Positions 41,178 through 49,462 are shown, counted from the stretch's first letter. The stretch: DNA of 64,000 bases from Rhizobium sp. BK316 (GCF_014193695.1 NZ_JACHZR010000006.1:333038-397037), one strand, 5' to 3'. Made by a program: numbers and translations. The notes: generated by a model from the sequence alone, not told the origin.

Positions 41178-42002
41178 TCAGCGGCTTTCGACCAGCATCG
41201 GAAAATCAGCGATCAGCGAATCCCGCGTCTCGAAGCTGATGGGATTGTCGCCGTAGCGGTGATTGGCGATGTAGAGCCTTGCGAAGATAAACCGCCGGTC
41301 ACCCTTCATCGCCCAGCCGACAAACCAGCCGAGCGGGCGTTCGTAGTTGGTCTTGCCGGCCGTGTTGCGCAGCCAGCCGGCGCCGGTCTTGCCCTGGATA
41401 TCCCAACCGCCAGCCGCTTGGAAATGCGGCACAATCGCTTCCGTCATCTGCCGCGCACGATCCGATATCGGCAGGCGGCCGGCGCGGAAGCGGCGCAGGA
41501 ACCGCACCTGATCCTCGGCGGAGATCTTCAGAGACGACATCAGCCAGGATTCCGTCAGCCCATCCGTATTGCCAGGCCCGCCCGAGATATCCTGATTGCC
41601 GTAGCCGAAGCGCTTGACGTAATCGGCAAAGGCGCCCTTGCCGAGCTTGCGGGTCAGCGCCTGCGAGAACCAGACGATGGAATCCCGCTCCCAGATGGTC
41701 GGATCGGTGTCCTTCTGTTCACGCGGGGACCGCTTGAGCTTCGGATCATATGTCCAGAGTGGATTGTGCTCGTCGACCAGAATGCCGGAATCATAGCCCA
41801 TCATGGCCAAAGGCAATTTGAAGGTCGATTGCGGATAGAAGCCCTGATCGCAATTGCCCTGACGGTAAATCGTCTCGCCGGTCTTCTCATCGATGATGAG
41901 CGTGCAGCGGATCGGATCGGCGGCATCGGCCTGCGATGCACTCATGGAAATTGCTGTAATAATTATGGAAAATGCCAGAAGAAGAAGTCTTTCGAAAGCC
42001 AC
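41178..42002 (-). CDS. Class D (OXA-type) beta-lactamase
   Basis: The 274-aa serine beta-lactamase has a signal peptide (about residues 1-27). All class D motifs are present: STFK at 59-62 with the nucleophile Ser59 and the carboxylatable Lys62, SIV at 108-110, YGN at 134-136 and KTG at 205-207. A conserved GWFVGWA follows. The start is GTG 42002 with GGAGAA 6 nt upstream. It is divergent from an AmpR-like LysR gene, which should control it in response to cell-wall fragments. Spectrum cannot be predicted from this reading. Confidence 0.94.
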   Translation of the reverse strand: MAFERLLLLAFSIIITAISMSASQADAADPIRCTLIIDEKTGETIYRQGNCDQGFYPQSTFKLPLAMMGYDSGILVDEHNPLWTYDPKLKRSPREQKDTDPTIWERDSIVWFSQALTRKLGKGAFADYVKRFGYGNQDISGGPGNTDGLTESWLMSSLKISAEDQVRFLRRFRAGRLPISDRARQMTEAIVPHFQAAGGWDIQGKTGAGWLRNTAGKTNYERPLGWFVGWAMKGDRRFIFARLYIANHRYGDNPISFETRDSLIADFPMLVESR

Positions 42003-42106
42003 TTTCGTTCTCCATATGGTTCGACCTCAGCTTTCTAGGCCGGCCTGGAAGGCCCAATCAAACGATGATATTTCCGGTCAGGCATAAATCAGATTAGGCC
42101 ATTGCC

Positions 42107-42997
42107 ATGGTTCGACCATATTTGCCGCTGAATTCGCTGCGCGCCTTCGAGGCGGCGGCGCGGCATCTTTCCTTTACCCGGGCGGCCATCGAGCTCTGCG
42201 TCACACAGGCTGCCGTCAGCCATCAGGTCAAACTTCTGGAACAGCGGCTCGGGGCCAGCCTGTTTCGCCGCCTGCCGCGCGGGCTGATGATCACGGAGGA
42301 AGGGCTCGCCCTCTTACCGGCGCTGCAGGATTCCTTCGACCGCATGGCCGATATGCTGGAGCGGTTCGAGGGCGGGCATGTGCGCGAAGTGCTGAAGCTC
42401 GGCGCGGTCGGCACGCTGGCCGTCGGCTGGCTCCTGCCGCGGCTTGCCGATTTCCGCGAGCAATATCCCTTCATCGATCTCAGGCTTTCGACCAATAACA
42501 ACCGCGTCGATATTGCCGCCGAGGGTCTCGACTATACGATCAAGTTCGGCAACGGCGCCTGGCACGACATAGAGGCCGAAGCCCTGTTCGAAGCGCCGCT
42601 TTCGGTGCTCTGCGTTCCCTCGATCGCCCGCCAGCTCTCCTCCCCCGAAGACGTCGCCCATCAGACGCTGCTGCGCTCCTACCGCGCCGACGAATGGCCG
42701 GGCTGGTTCGAGAAGGCTAACGTCACCTCCCCGCCGATCCGCGGCATGGTCTTCGATTCCTCCGTGCTGATGATCGAGGCGGCGCTGCAGGGCGCGGGCG
42801 TGGCGCTGGCGCCGCCCTTGATGTTCTCTCGCCAGCTTGCGGCAGGCGAACTGGAACAACCCTTCCCGATCTGGATTTCCAAGGGCAGTTACTGGCTGAC
42901 GCGTCTCAAATCGCGCTCTGTCACGCCTGCCATGGAGATGTTCCGCAAGTGGATCGGCAAGATGGCCGAGGAGACGCGCGCGCAGCTTGGAAACTAG
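42107..42997 (+). CDS. ampR: LysR-family AmpR-like regulator
   Basis: The 296-aa protein is a LysR regulator of the AmpR/GcvA branch. It starts RPYLPLNSLRAFEAAARHLSFTRAAIELCVTQAAVSHQVKLLEQRLG, which closely follows the AmpR N-terminus. It retains AmpR-specific effector-domain blocks: STNNNRVDIAAEGLDYTIKFG, LLRSYRADEWPGWF and QGAGVALAPPLMFS. AmpR proteins respond to peptidoglycan precursors and anhydro-muropeptides to switch a divergent beta-lactamase gene. Here the 104-bp divergent partner is class D rather than the usual class C or A enzyme. GcvA is the alternative name, but context favours AmpR. Confidence 0.85.
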   Translation: MVRPYLPLNSLRAFEAAARHLSFTRAAIELCVTQAAVSHQVKLLEQRLGASLFRRLPRGLMITEEGLALLPALQDSFDRMADMLERFEGGHVREVLKLGAVGTLAVGWLLPRLADFREQYPFIDLRLSTNNNRVDIAAEGLDYTIKFGNGAWHDIEAEALFEAPLSVLCVPSIARQLSSPEDVAHQTLLRSYRADEWPGWFEKANVTSPPIRGMVFDSSVLMIEAALQGAGVALAPPLMFSRQLAAGELEQPFPIWISKGSYWLTRLKSRSVTPAMEMFRKWIGKMAEETRAQLGN

Positions 42998-43057
42998 TTA
43001 AGGCGGGTTGCTTTCCGGCTCCTGCTGTGCGATCACGCGCCTCTCACAACATGTCAG

Positions 43058-43080
43058 GGGCGCACCATAAGGCGCCCTTT
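43058..43080 (+). terminator. Hairpin terminator after the AmpR-like gene
   Basis: GGGCGC and GCGCCC flank a short loop and are followed by TTT, about 60 nt after the ampR stop. Confidence 0.6.
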
Positions 43081-43142
43081 CGTATTTCGGGGCACCTGCC
43101 CCGGTTCAGTCATTTTCGACAGATCTGATAAGGAGCACGGCC

Positions 43143-44438
43143 ATGGCACAGGCGCTCGGGCTTGACTTCGGCACGACCAATACTGTTCTGGCGCTGGCAG
43201 ATAGCGGCGCCGATACTCATTCCATATCGCTCACCAGCAGCGCCGGCACCGCCGACAGCATGCGCACCGCACTCTCCTTCATGAAGGACGCGCAGCTCGG
43301 CGCGTCGGCACTGAAGGTGGAGGCCGGCCATGCGGCGATCCAGCAGTTCATCGACAATCCCGGCGACTGCCGCTTCCTGCAGTCGATCAAGACCTTCGCG
43401 GCAAGCGCCCTCTTCCAGGGCACGATCATCTTCGGCAAGCGGCAGAGCTTCGAAGACCTGATGGAAATCTTCATCCGGCGTCTGCGCCACTATGCGGGCG
43501 AGAACTGGCCTGCGGATGTCACCCGCATCATTGCCGGCCGTCCGGTGCACTTTGCCGGCGCCAGTCCGGACCCGGTGCTGGCCGTGCAGCGCTACAACGA
43601 GGCGCTGACGCGCTTCGGCTTTCCGGAAATTCACTATGTCTACGAGCCGGTGGCGGCCGCCTTCTACTTCGCGCAGAACTTGAAGTCCGATGCGACCGTG
43701 CTTGTCGCCGACTTCGGCGGCGGCACGACGGACTATTCGCTGATCCGCTTCGAAACCAAGGCCGGCAAGCTGACGGCAACGCCGATCGGCCATTCGGGTG
43801 TCGGTGTCGCCGGCGACCATTTCGACGCGCGCATGATCGACAACATCGTCGCGCCACAGATCGGCAAAGGGAGTCATTTCAAGAGCTTCGACAAGATCCT
43901 TGAGGTTCCATCAAATTATTATGCGAGCTTCAGCCGCTGGAACCAGCTGTCGATCTTCAAGACCACAAGGGAATTCGAGGATCTGAAGAAGCTGGTGCGC
44001 ACGGCGCTGGAGCCGGAGAAGCTGGAAATCTTCATCGATCTCATCGACCATGACGAAGGCTATCCGCTCTACCAGGCGGTCTCGGCAACGAAGATGGCGC
44101 TTTCCGCCGCCGAGGACGCCCCCTTCGACTTCGCTCCGCTTGGCCGGGCCGGTCACCGGACGATCAAGCGCAGCGATTTCGAAAGCTGGATCGTCGATGA
44201 CCTTGCCCGCATCGAGGGCGCACTCGACGAGGTGCTGGAGAAGACCAATACGGATGCATCCGGCATCGACAAGGTGTTCCTGACGGGCGGCACATCTTTC
44301 GTGCCGGCGGTGCGGCGCATCTTCACCGAGCGCTTCGACAGCGACAAGATCGAGAGCGGCGGCGAACTGCTCTCGATCGCCCACGGCCTGGCGCTGATCG
44401 GCGAACGCGACGACATCGACCAATGGACTGTGCAATAA
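43143..44438 (+). CDS. Hsp70-family protein, YegD type
   Basis: The 431-aa protein has an actin-like ATPase fold: phosphate-1 GLDFGTTNTVLALAD at the N-terminus, phosphate-2 VLVADFGGGTTDYSLIRFE around residue 197, and the adenosine motif VFLTGGTSFVPAVRRIF near 380. The substrate-binding domain and lid of DnaK are missing, as in YegD-like short Hsp70s. Its clients are unknown, and it has no DnaJ/GrpE partner nearby. GGAG precedes the ATG. A hairpin terminator follows the stop. Confidence 0.9.
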   Translation: MAQALGLDFGTTNTVLALADSGADTHSISLTSSAGTADSMRTALSFMKDAQLGASALKVEAGHAAIQQFIDNPGDCRFLQSIKTFAASALFQGTIIFGKRQSFEDLMEIFIRRLRHYAGENWPADVTRIIAGRPVHFAGASPDPVLAVQRYNEALTRFGFPEIHYVYEPVAAAFYFAQNLKSDATVLVADFGGGTTDYSLIRFETKAGKLTATPIGHSGVGVAGDHFDARMIDNIVAPQIGKGSHFKSFDKILEVPSNYYASFSRWNQLSIFKTTREFEDLKKLVRTALEPEKLEIFIDLIDHDEGYPLYQAVSATKMALSAAEDAPFDFAPLGRAGHRTIKRSDFESWIVDDLARIEGALDEVLEKTNTDASGIDKVFLTGGTSFVPAVRRIFTERFDSDKIESGGELLSIAHGLALIGERDDIDQWTVQ

Positions 44439-44443
44439 GGGCC

Positions 44444-44475
44444 GAAAGGGCGCCGGCTGCCCTGCCCGCCCTTTC
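44444..44475 (+). terminator. Hairpin terminator after the YegD-type gene
   Basis: Perfect arms GAAAGGGCG and CGCCCTTTC enclose a 14-nt loop, 6 nt after the stop codon. Confidence 0.72.
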
Positions 44476-44506
44476 ATTGCCGTTTTCGCTCCGCTAAAGT
44501 CCGTCC

Positions 44507-45394
44507 ATGATCTCCGCCAACGACCTGACACCGGCCGAACTTGCCGCACTTCTGCATTTCCATGCGGAAGCGGGCGTGGACTGGCTGCTGGAGGACGAGG
44601 CGGTCGACCGGTTCGCAGAATTCGAGGCGATGAAGGCGGCACGCCGCGCGGCAGCACCCGCGCAGCCGGAAAGACTGGCACACTCGCAAAGTGAGGCGCC
44701 TTCGCGCCCGGCCGCCCCGCAGCAGCGGGCAGCCACTCCCGCCCCTGTCTCGCGCCCGCAGCCGGCTATCCCCGACGGCGAAGCGGTGCAGCAGGCGCGG
44801 TTTGCGGCCGAGAGCGCACGTTCGCTGACCGAGTTGAAGACGGCGTTGGAAGCCTTCAACGGCTGCAATCTGAAAAACAGCGCCCGCTCGACCATCTTCG
44901 CGAGCGGCGATCCGGCGAGCGGCATCATGGTGATCGGTCCGGCGCCGGGTGCCGATGACGAGCGCGAGGGCACGGCCTTTGCCGGTCGTCAGGGCCAGTT
45001 GCTGGACCGGATGCTGGCCTCGATCGGCCTCGATCGATCAGCCATTCTCCTGACGCAGATCATTCCCTGGCGTCCGCCGGGCAACCGGATGCCTTCGGCG
45101 GCCGAAACGGAGATCTGCCGTCCCTTCATCGAGCGGCAGATCGCGCTCGCCGAGCCGCGTGCCATTCTGCTGCTCGGCAATTACACGGCGCGATTCTTCT
45201 TCGGCGAAAATGACACGATTCACGGGCTTCGCGGCCGGTGGAAGGAGATCGCTGTCGCAGATCAGGTCATTCCGGCCATCGCCAGCCTGCATCCGCAGGA
45301 CCTGTTAACCGCACCCGTCAATAAGCGGCTCGCCTGGAGCGATCTTCTGGCCTTCCAGGCTAGACTTAGGTCGCTTTCCTTGCTTACAAATTAG
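44507..45394 (+). CDS. Uracil-DNA glycosylase family 4-like protein with incomplete Fe-S site
   Basis: The 295-aa protein has a ~100-residue N-terminal Pro/Ala-rich extension, then a UDG family 4/5-like domain. It shows MVIGPAPGADDEREG (motif A, normally GEAPG), FAGRQGQLLDRML, WRPPGNRMPSAAE, ILLLGNYTARFFFG, and motif B SLHPQDLL. Family 4 enzymes ligate [4Fe-4S] through four Cys. Only C120 (GCNLKN, second Cys missing) and C204 (EICRPF) remain, and the usual KCRPP Cys is a Trp in PWRPP. The cluster is probably lost. DNA repair activity is plausible but unproved. Confidence 0.82.
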   Translation: MISANDLTPAELAALLHFHAEAGVDWLLEDEAVDRFAEFEAMKAARRAAAPAQPERLAHSQSEAPSRPAAPQQRAATPAPVSRPQPAIPDGEAVQQARFAAESARSLTELKTALEAFNGCNLKNSARSTIFASGDPASGIMVIGPAPGADDEREGTAFAGRQGQLLDRMLASIGLDRSAILLTQIIPWRPPGNRMPSAAETEICRPFIERQIALAEPRAILLLGNYTARFFFGENDTIHGLRGRWKEIAVADQVIPAIASLHPQDLLTAPVNKRLAWSDLLAFQARLRSLSLLTN

Positions 45395-45421
45395 CCAAGT
45401 TTGAAAATATTATGAATTGGT

Positions 45422-45472
45422 CCATGCAATATATGCATGGCTGCATCCTGCAAGGGTGCATTGAAGAATCAA
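45422..45472 (+). other. Three consecutive hairpins upstream of a small gene
   Basis: CCATGCA/TGCATGG (45422-45440), TGCATCC/GGGTGCA (45442-45460, one G-U) and TTGA/TCAA (45461-45472) lie in series in the 134-bp gap before the 63-aa gene. They suggest a structured 5' leader. Confidence 0.45.
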
Positions 45473-45528
45473 TGCTGCACTGCAATATAGAAGGCGTGTC
45501 TTGGGAGGAATGAACAGGAACCAAGGCC

Positions 45529-45720
45529 ATGAGCAAGCGTTTTCGTCCTATACATTGCGGGTTTGAAACCCTGCGCCAAGCAAGCGATCAGGTTCGCAGC
45601 ACCCAGGGCTACAGCCGTTTCGGCTTTGCCACCAACGAACAGATGATCGCCCGCGGTACTGGTATCAGCAGCCGCACCTCGCGTCCGGCCGCGATTTTCG
45701 CCGATTTCCAGGAATATTGA
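45529..45720 (+). CDS. Small basic protein, 63 aa, unknown
   Basis: The product is MSKRFRPIHCGFETLRQ... with a Ser/Arg-rich second half (ARGTGISSRTSRPAAIF). I recognise no family, signal peptide or membrane helix. Support for a real gene is indirect: GGAGG lies about 20 nt upstream, a structured leader precedes it, and a near-perfect rho-independent terminator begins 21 nt after its stop. It could also be the coding part of a dual-function small RNA. Confidence 0.55.
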   Translation: MSKRFRPIHCGFETLRQASDQVRSTQGYSRFGFATNEQMIARGTGISSRTSRPAAIFADFQEY

Positions 45721-45740
45721 AAATTCCGGAGTGATGATCC

Positions 45741-45763
45741 GGCAGGCGGTTCGCCTGCCTTTT
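45741..45763 (+). terminator. Rho-independent terminator after the 63-aa gene
   Basis: Perfect arms GGCAGGCG and CGCCTGCC with a 3-nt loop are followed by TTTT. Confidence 0.9.
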
Positions 45764-45786
45764 CGCATTTCAAAAAGTAACGACCG

Positions 45787-45933
45787 ATGTCAACAATTCT
45801 CATTTCACTGCTGCGTCACCTCGACTCTTTCGAGCATATCCGTGCTGCCGTCTGCGCCGCGCACGAATATCGTCGTGAGCTTTGCGATACGCCATCCGAG
45901 GTCAAGACCCCGGCTTGCGCCATCGCGCTTTAG
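45787..45933 (+). CDS. Possible 48-aa protein
   Basis: An ATG frame encodes MSTILISLLRHLDSFEHIRAA..., ending ...TPACAIAL, with three Cys. Its stop (TAG 45931-45933) abuts the stop of the convergent gene at 45934, and codon use is G/C-biased in its second half. The ribosome-binding site is weak and no family is recognised. It is reported as a candidate only. Confidence 0.3.
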   Translation: MSTILISLLRHLDSFEHIRAAVCAAHEYRRELCDTPSEVKTPACAIAL

Positions 45934-46806
45934 TCAGGCATTCCCGGCTTCGAACTGCGCCTTTGCCCATTCGAAAGCTTCGTCCACATAGGCGAACTTG
46001 ATCGCCTGCCAGCCGACATATTCCCTCAGGAAATCGCGCGACAGCCACAGTTGCGACTTCTTCGGCTCGTCGTACCAGCCGAGACAACCGCGCTGCGCGC
46101 CCTTTGCGAGCAGCCGCTGGAGATGTGTGCGCGACATCATGAAATCACCGGCAAGCGGGCGGGTTTCCACCTTGCCGATCAACAGCCGTGCCGGATCGGT
46201 TCCTTCGAGATCGAGCCGGGACATGAAATGATCGATGACCATTCCGCCCGCTTCCGTCCACAGGAACAGCGCCACCTGTTCAGGCGGTTCGCGCCAGTTG
46301 ATATCCTCGAGGCAATTATAGGCGACACGTGGCTGGATCTGGCGGAAAAGCAGGGAATTTTCCTGCAGGAATGCCGCCCGCTTTCCACCATCGATGAGAT
46401 CAAGCGCACCGAGATTGGCGAGCAACCAGCCGAACATTGCCTGGTGGCTGACTTCGGCCGGCTCGAAATGGCGCGGGCGGCGGCGTTCATCGCCGGGCGT
46501 ATGGGTGATGAAGCGATAGGTGAAGAGCTCTTCGATGAAGGCAAGCACCGTGTTGCGGCTGGCGATCTTGTGCGCGGTGATCTTGCCGGTCAGCCGAACG
46601 GCGGTGAGGCCCGAAGTCACGTCCTGCGGATCGTATTCCAGATGCAACGCATATGCCGTCTGCGTCAAGAGCCAGCGTTGATGCGAGGCCAGCAGGCGCG
46701 CCAGCCGCGGCCCCGCATCAAACATGCTACGCATTTGCCCGGCCAGGAAGCGAATGCTCACGACGAAAGAGGGGTGCTGCGCCAGTTGTTCCGCCGTGAA
46801 CGCCAT
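45934..46806 (-). CDS. Unrecognised 290-aa protein with possible winged-helix C-terminus
   Basis: I do not recognise the family. The 290-aa product is mostly helical, has no signal peptide or membrane segment, and contains many aromatic and basic residues. The last ~75 residues (MMSRTHLQRLLAKGAQRGCLGWYDEPKKSQLWLSRDFL) have the helix-helix-hairpin rhythm of a winged-helix DNA-binding domain. ATG 46806 (MAFTAEQL) is a better start than the 24-codon upstream extension. An 8-bp-arm palindrome (46909-46929) lies about 100 bp upstream and may be its operator. An autoregulated transcription factor is a guess. Confidence 0.6.
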   Translation of the reverse strand: MAFTAEQLAQHPSFVVSIRFLAGQMRSMFDAGPRLARLLASHQRWLLTQTAYALHLEYDPQDVTSGLTAVRLTGKITAHKIASRNTVLAFIEELFTYRFITHTPGDERRRPRHFEPAEVSHQAMFGWLLANLGALDLIDGGKRAAFLQENSLLFRQIQPRVAYNCLEDINWREPPEQVALFLWTEAGGMVIDHFMSRLDLEGTDPARLLIGKVETRPLAGDFMMSRTHLQRLLAKGAQRGCLGWYDEPKKSQLWLSRDFLREYVGWQAIKFAYVDEAFEWAKAQFEAGNA

Positions 46807-46908
46807 GATGCTTTTCCTCAACCCCCGCTCGCAAGCCAGCGTTCGGAGCAGCGATACCGAAACTCCCCCGGCATCCATGGCCTATCGAATATGCACAGCT
46901 TTGAATAA

Positions 46909-46929
46909 ATGAAAGTAATTCACTTTCAT
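46909..46929. promoter_or_regulatory. Palindrome upstream of the unrecognised 290-aa gene
   Basis: ATGAAAGT-AATTC-ACTTTCAT has perfect 8-bp arms in an AT-rich spacer, 102 bp from the minus-strand start at 46806. Shape and place suit a dimeric regulator's operator. Confidence 0.45.
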
Positions 46930-47065
46930 AACCATATTTTTGCGAAAAGCGATATCCTAAGATTTCGCCATCTCATTTTCTTTTGAGGGGCGAATGCCTG
47001 AATTATTCAATCAATGCGATAAAAAATACGACCTGTGATGCCCCCTTGGGAGCCTTCCTGGCCGC

Positions 47066-48007
47066 TCAGGAGGACTGCGGTGTGCCGGCTTTTCGTGCTT
47101 CGCGGCGTTCGAGGCCAAGCTGATGCTCGCGGTAGATGATGAAGATGCCGGCAGCGACGACGATAACGGTACCGAAAAGCATCGTATTGCTCGGAACGTC
47201 GTCGAAGACAAAATAGGCGACGATGCCGCCAAGCAGGATCGAGCTGTATTCGAAGGGGGCGATGGTGGAAACGTCCGCGTGCCGGTAGCTCTCGGTGAGC
47301 AGGATCTGTGCGACACCGCCGCAGAAACCGGCAGCGATCAGAAAGAGAGCCGATGACCAGCCGAGCAGCAGCCAGCCGAACGGCACGGTCACCAGAGAGA
47401 AGACCGAAGCCGTGATCGAGAAATAGAGCACGATCGTCGCCGTCTTCTCGTCCTCGACGAGGCGGCGCACCTGGATCATCGCCATGCCGCCGAGCACGGC
47501 CGACAGCAGCACGCAAAGCGCGCCGACCGCCTGTTCGGCCGCCATGCCGCCTTCCCGGAACAGCGTGAGCTTCGGCCAGGAGATGATGGCAACACCGATA
47601 ATGCCGAAGCAGACGGCGCTCCAGCGATAGACACGCACCGTCTCGCCCAGGAAGACGGCTGCGAAAATGACGGCGACGAGCGGCGTCGCGTAACCGAGTG
47701 CGATCGCTTCGGGGAGCGGCAGATGCAGAAGCCCGTAGAAGCCGAGCCCCATCGAGATGATGCCGAGCGTGCCGCGCTTCAGATGGCCGACAGGATTGGC
47801 GGTGTAGAAGGCGGAGCGCAGTTGATGCCGGTAGCCGAGATAGGCCATGATCGGAAACAACGCGAAGAAGGAGCGGCAGAAGGTCACCTGCCCCGGCGGG
47901 ATCTCCGACCCAGCCAGCTTGATGAATGTCTGCATGGTCAGGAAGACCACGACCGACGAGACTTTCAGCGCAATGCCTCTCATCGGGTTTCTGAGAACCG
48001 ATTCCAT
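47066..48007 (-). CDS. EamA (DMT) family transporter
   Basis: The 313-aa inner-membrane protein has ten hydrophobic segments and two EamA repeats. The first includes VVVFLTMQTFIKLAGSEIPPGQVTFCRSFFALFP and PLPEAIALGYATPLVAVIFAAVFLGETVRVYRW. The second ends TIAPFEYSSILLGGIVAYFVFDDVPS. This pattern resembles RhaT/YojE-like DMT carriers found in rhizobia. The substrate is unknown. ATG 48007 (MESVLRNPMRGIALK) is the natural start, although the frame is open 39 codons upstream. It is divergent from the MCP/Cache gene. Confidence 0.88.
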   Translation of the reverse strand: MESVLRNPMRGIALKVSSVVVFLTMQTFIKLAGSEIPPGQVTFCRSFFALFPIMAYLGYRHQLRSAFYTANPVGHLKRGTLGIISMGLGFYGLLHLPLPEAIALGYATPLVAVIFAAVFLGETVRVYRWSAVCFGIIGVAIISWPKLTLFREGGMAAEQAVGALCVLLSAVLGGMAMIQVRRLVEDEKTATIVLYFSITASVFSLVTVPFGWLLLGWSSALFLIAAGFCGGVAQILLTESYRHADVSTIAPFEYSSILLGGIVAYFVFDDVPSNTMLFGTVIVVAAGIFIIYREHQLGLERREARKAGTPQSS

Positions 48008-48355
48008 GATCCAGGCTCTTATGCGGGTATGCCGAGCGGGGGAGACGCGTTCGACTCGAACGCAACGGACGATTTTTTCATCGTAACCGAAGAAATGCGC
48101 CGGTGGGAAAAAATCTGCACCCACCAGGCAGCAAGTATTTACCCGCTTTATTTGCCTATTTCCTGTGCAACCCCACTCTCTGGTGAAAAAACTTCACTTT
48201 TTACGCTCATTCCCCCGAAAATGTTCACATCTGCGCCCACTGCGTTAACCGGTTGCAAACCATGCCGCCGCATCGTTTCCAGTTAATTAGTCATACAAAA
48301 GACCAGCATTCGTTCCGCAGCCAGCCGCGTCAGATTATTTTCAGGATCTTTTTCA
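48008..48355. other. 348-bp divergent promoter region
   Basis: This region lies between the EamA and MCP/Cache genes. It contains GGTGGG/CCCACC (48100-48125), a GTGAA/TTCAC hairpin followed by TTTTT near 48182-48203, and the palindrome AACCGGTT at 48248-48255. It probably holds both promoters and perhaps a short terminated transcript. No coding frame is recognised. Confidence 0.45.
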
Positions 48356-49462
48356 ATGAAGCCGCTCAGCGCAGAGATCATATCCCAGTCGCAGAACGCA
48401 ACGCCCCGCTCGATGCGTGTCGTCACCGACGGCATCAGCACGGATCTGGAGCGTTTCAGCACCGACAACACCAGCATCGTCAAGCAGATCAAGCTGCTTG
48501 CCATCAACGCGCTGATCGAGGCGGCGCGTGCCGGTGAAACCGGCAAGGGCTTTGCCGTCGTCGCCAATGAAGTGCAGCGTCTGGCGCAGATCGCCACCGA
48601 GATCACCAACAAGTTCGAGAGCAATGTGCTGGGACGCATCGGCCTCAGCCGTGCGATGGCGGATTCGCTCGTTACCGAGATGGAAGGCGTGCGGCTGACC
48701 GATCTCGCGCAGACGCTGGTCCAGCTCATCGTGCGCAACCTCTTCGAGCGCACCGCCGACGTGCGCTGGTGGGCGACGGATCCGGCGCTCTGGCAGGCAT
48801 TGCAGGAGCCGGATAAGGACAGCGTCGCCTTCGCTGCCGAACGGCTCGGCACCATCAACCGCTTCTATACCGTCTATCTCGATCTCGTGATGACCGATCT
48901 CTCCGGCCGGGTGATCGCATCGGCCAATCCGACCTTCCAGCGCAAGATATCAGGCTCGTCGCTTGCCGCCGATCCCTGGTTCCGGGCCGCAGCGAGCTGC
49001 GCATCCGGCGACGACTATATCGTCGACCAGGTGAAGCCGAGCCCGCTTCACGACCAGCGGCATGCACTCGTCTATGCGACCGGCATCCGCGAAGGCGGCA
49101 AGGTTGACGGCAAGCTCATCGGCACGCTCGGCGTCTATTTCGACTGGCAGAACCAGGGTCAGGCGATCGTCGAGAAGGAAGCCAACCTGCCGCCGCAGCT
49201 TGCGGAAAAGACCACCGTCATGCTGCTCGACGGCGCAAGCCGGGTGATTGCCAGCACCAATCCGGCCATGCTCTTCACTCATTTCGCGCTTGCCAACCAG
49301 ACCGGCCAGCCGAAGGGCAGCTATTACGACAATAGCGGCTCGATCGTCGCCTTTGCCCGCACGCTCGGCTACGAGGATTATGACGGGCTCGGCTGGTATG
49401 GCGTCGTCATCCAGCAGACGGAAAGCGATGCCGAGATCAAGATTGCACTCAATCTCAAATAG
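48356..49462 (+). CDS. Soluble protein: chemoreceptor signalling tip followed by Cache domain
   Basis: The 368-aa protein has no membrane segment. Residues about 41-85 are the highly conserved MCP hairpin tip (IKLLAINALIEAARAGETGKGFAVVANEVQRLA), the part that contacts CheA/CheW. It is followed, not preceded, by a Cache-type sensor (about 130-365: FYTVYLDLVMTDLSGRVIASANP, ADPWFRAAASCASGDDYIVDQV, IGTLGVYFDWQNQG). Methylation helices are minimal. The reversed order and cytoplasmic location imply a soluble sensor coupled to a chemosensory array, or a CheA decoy. ATG 48356 has AGGA 12 nt upstream. Confidence 0.82.
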   Translation: MKPLSAEIISQSQNATPRSMRVVTDGISTDLERFSTDNTSIVKQIKLLAINALIEAARAGETGKGFAVVANEVQRLAQIATEITNKFESNVLGRIGLSRAMADSLVTEMEGVRLTDLAQTLVQLIVRNLFERTADVRWWATDPALWQALQEPDKDSVAFAAERLGTINRFYTVYLDLVMTDLSGRVIASANPTFQRKISGSSLAADPWFRAAASCASGDDYIVDQVKPSPLHDQRHALVYATGIREGGKVDGKLIGTLGVYFDWQNQGQAIVEKEANLPPQLAEKTTVMLLDGASRVIASTNPAMLFTHFALANQTGQPKGSYYDNSGSIVAFARTLGYEDYDGLGWYGVVIQQTESDAEIKIALNLK

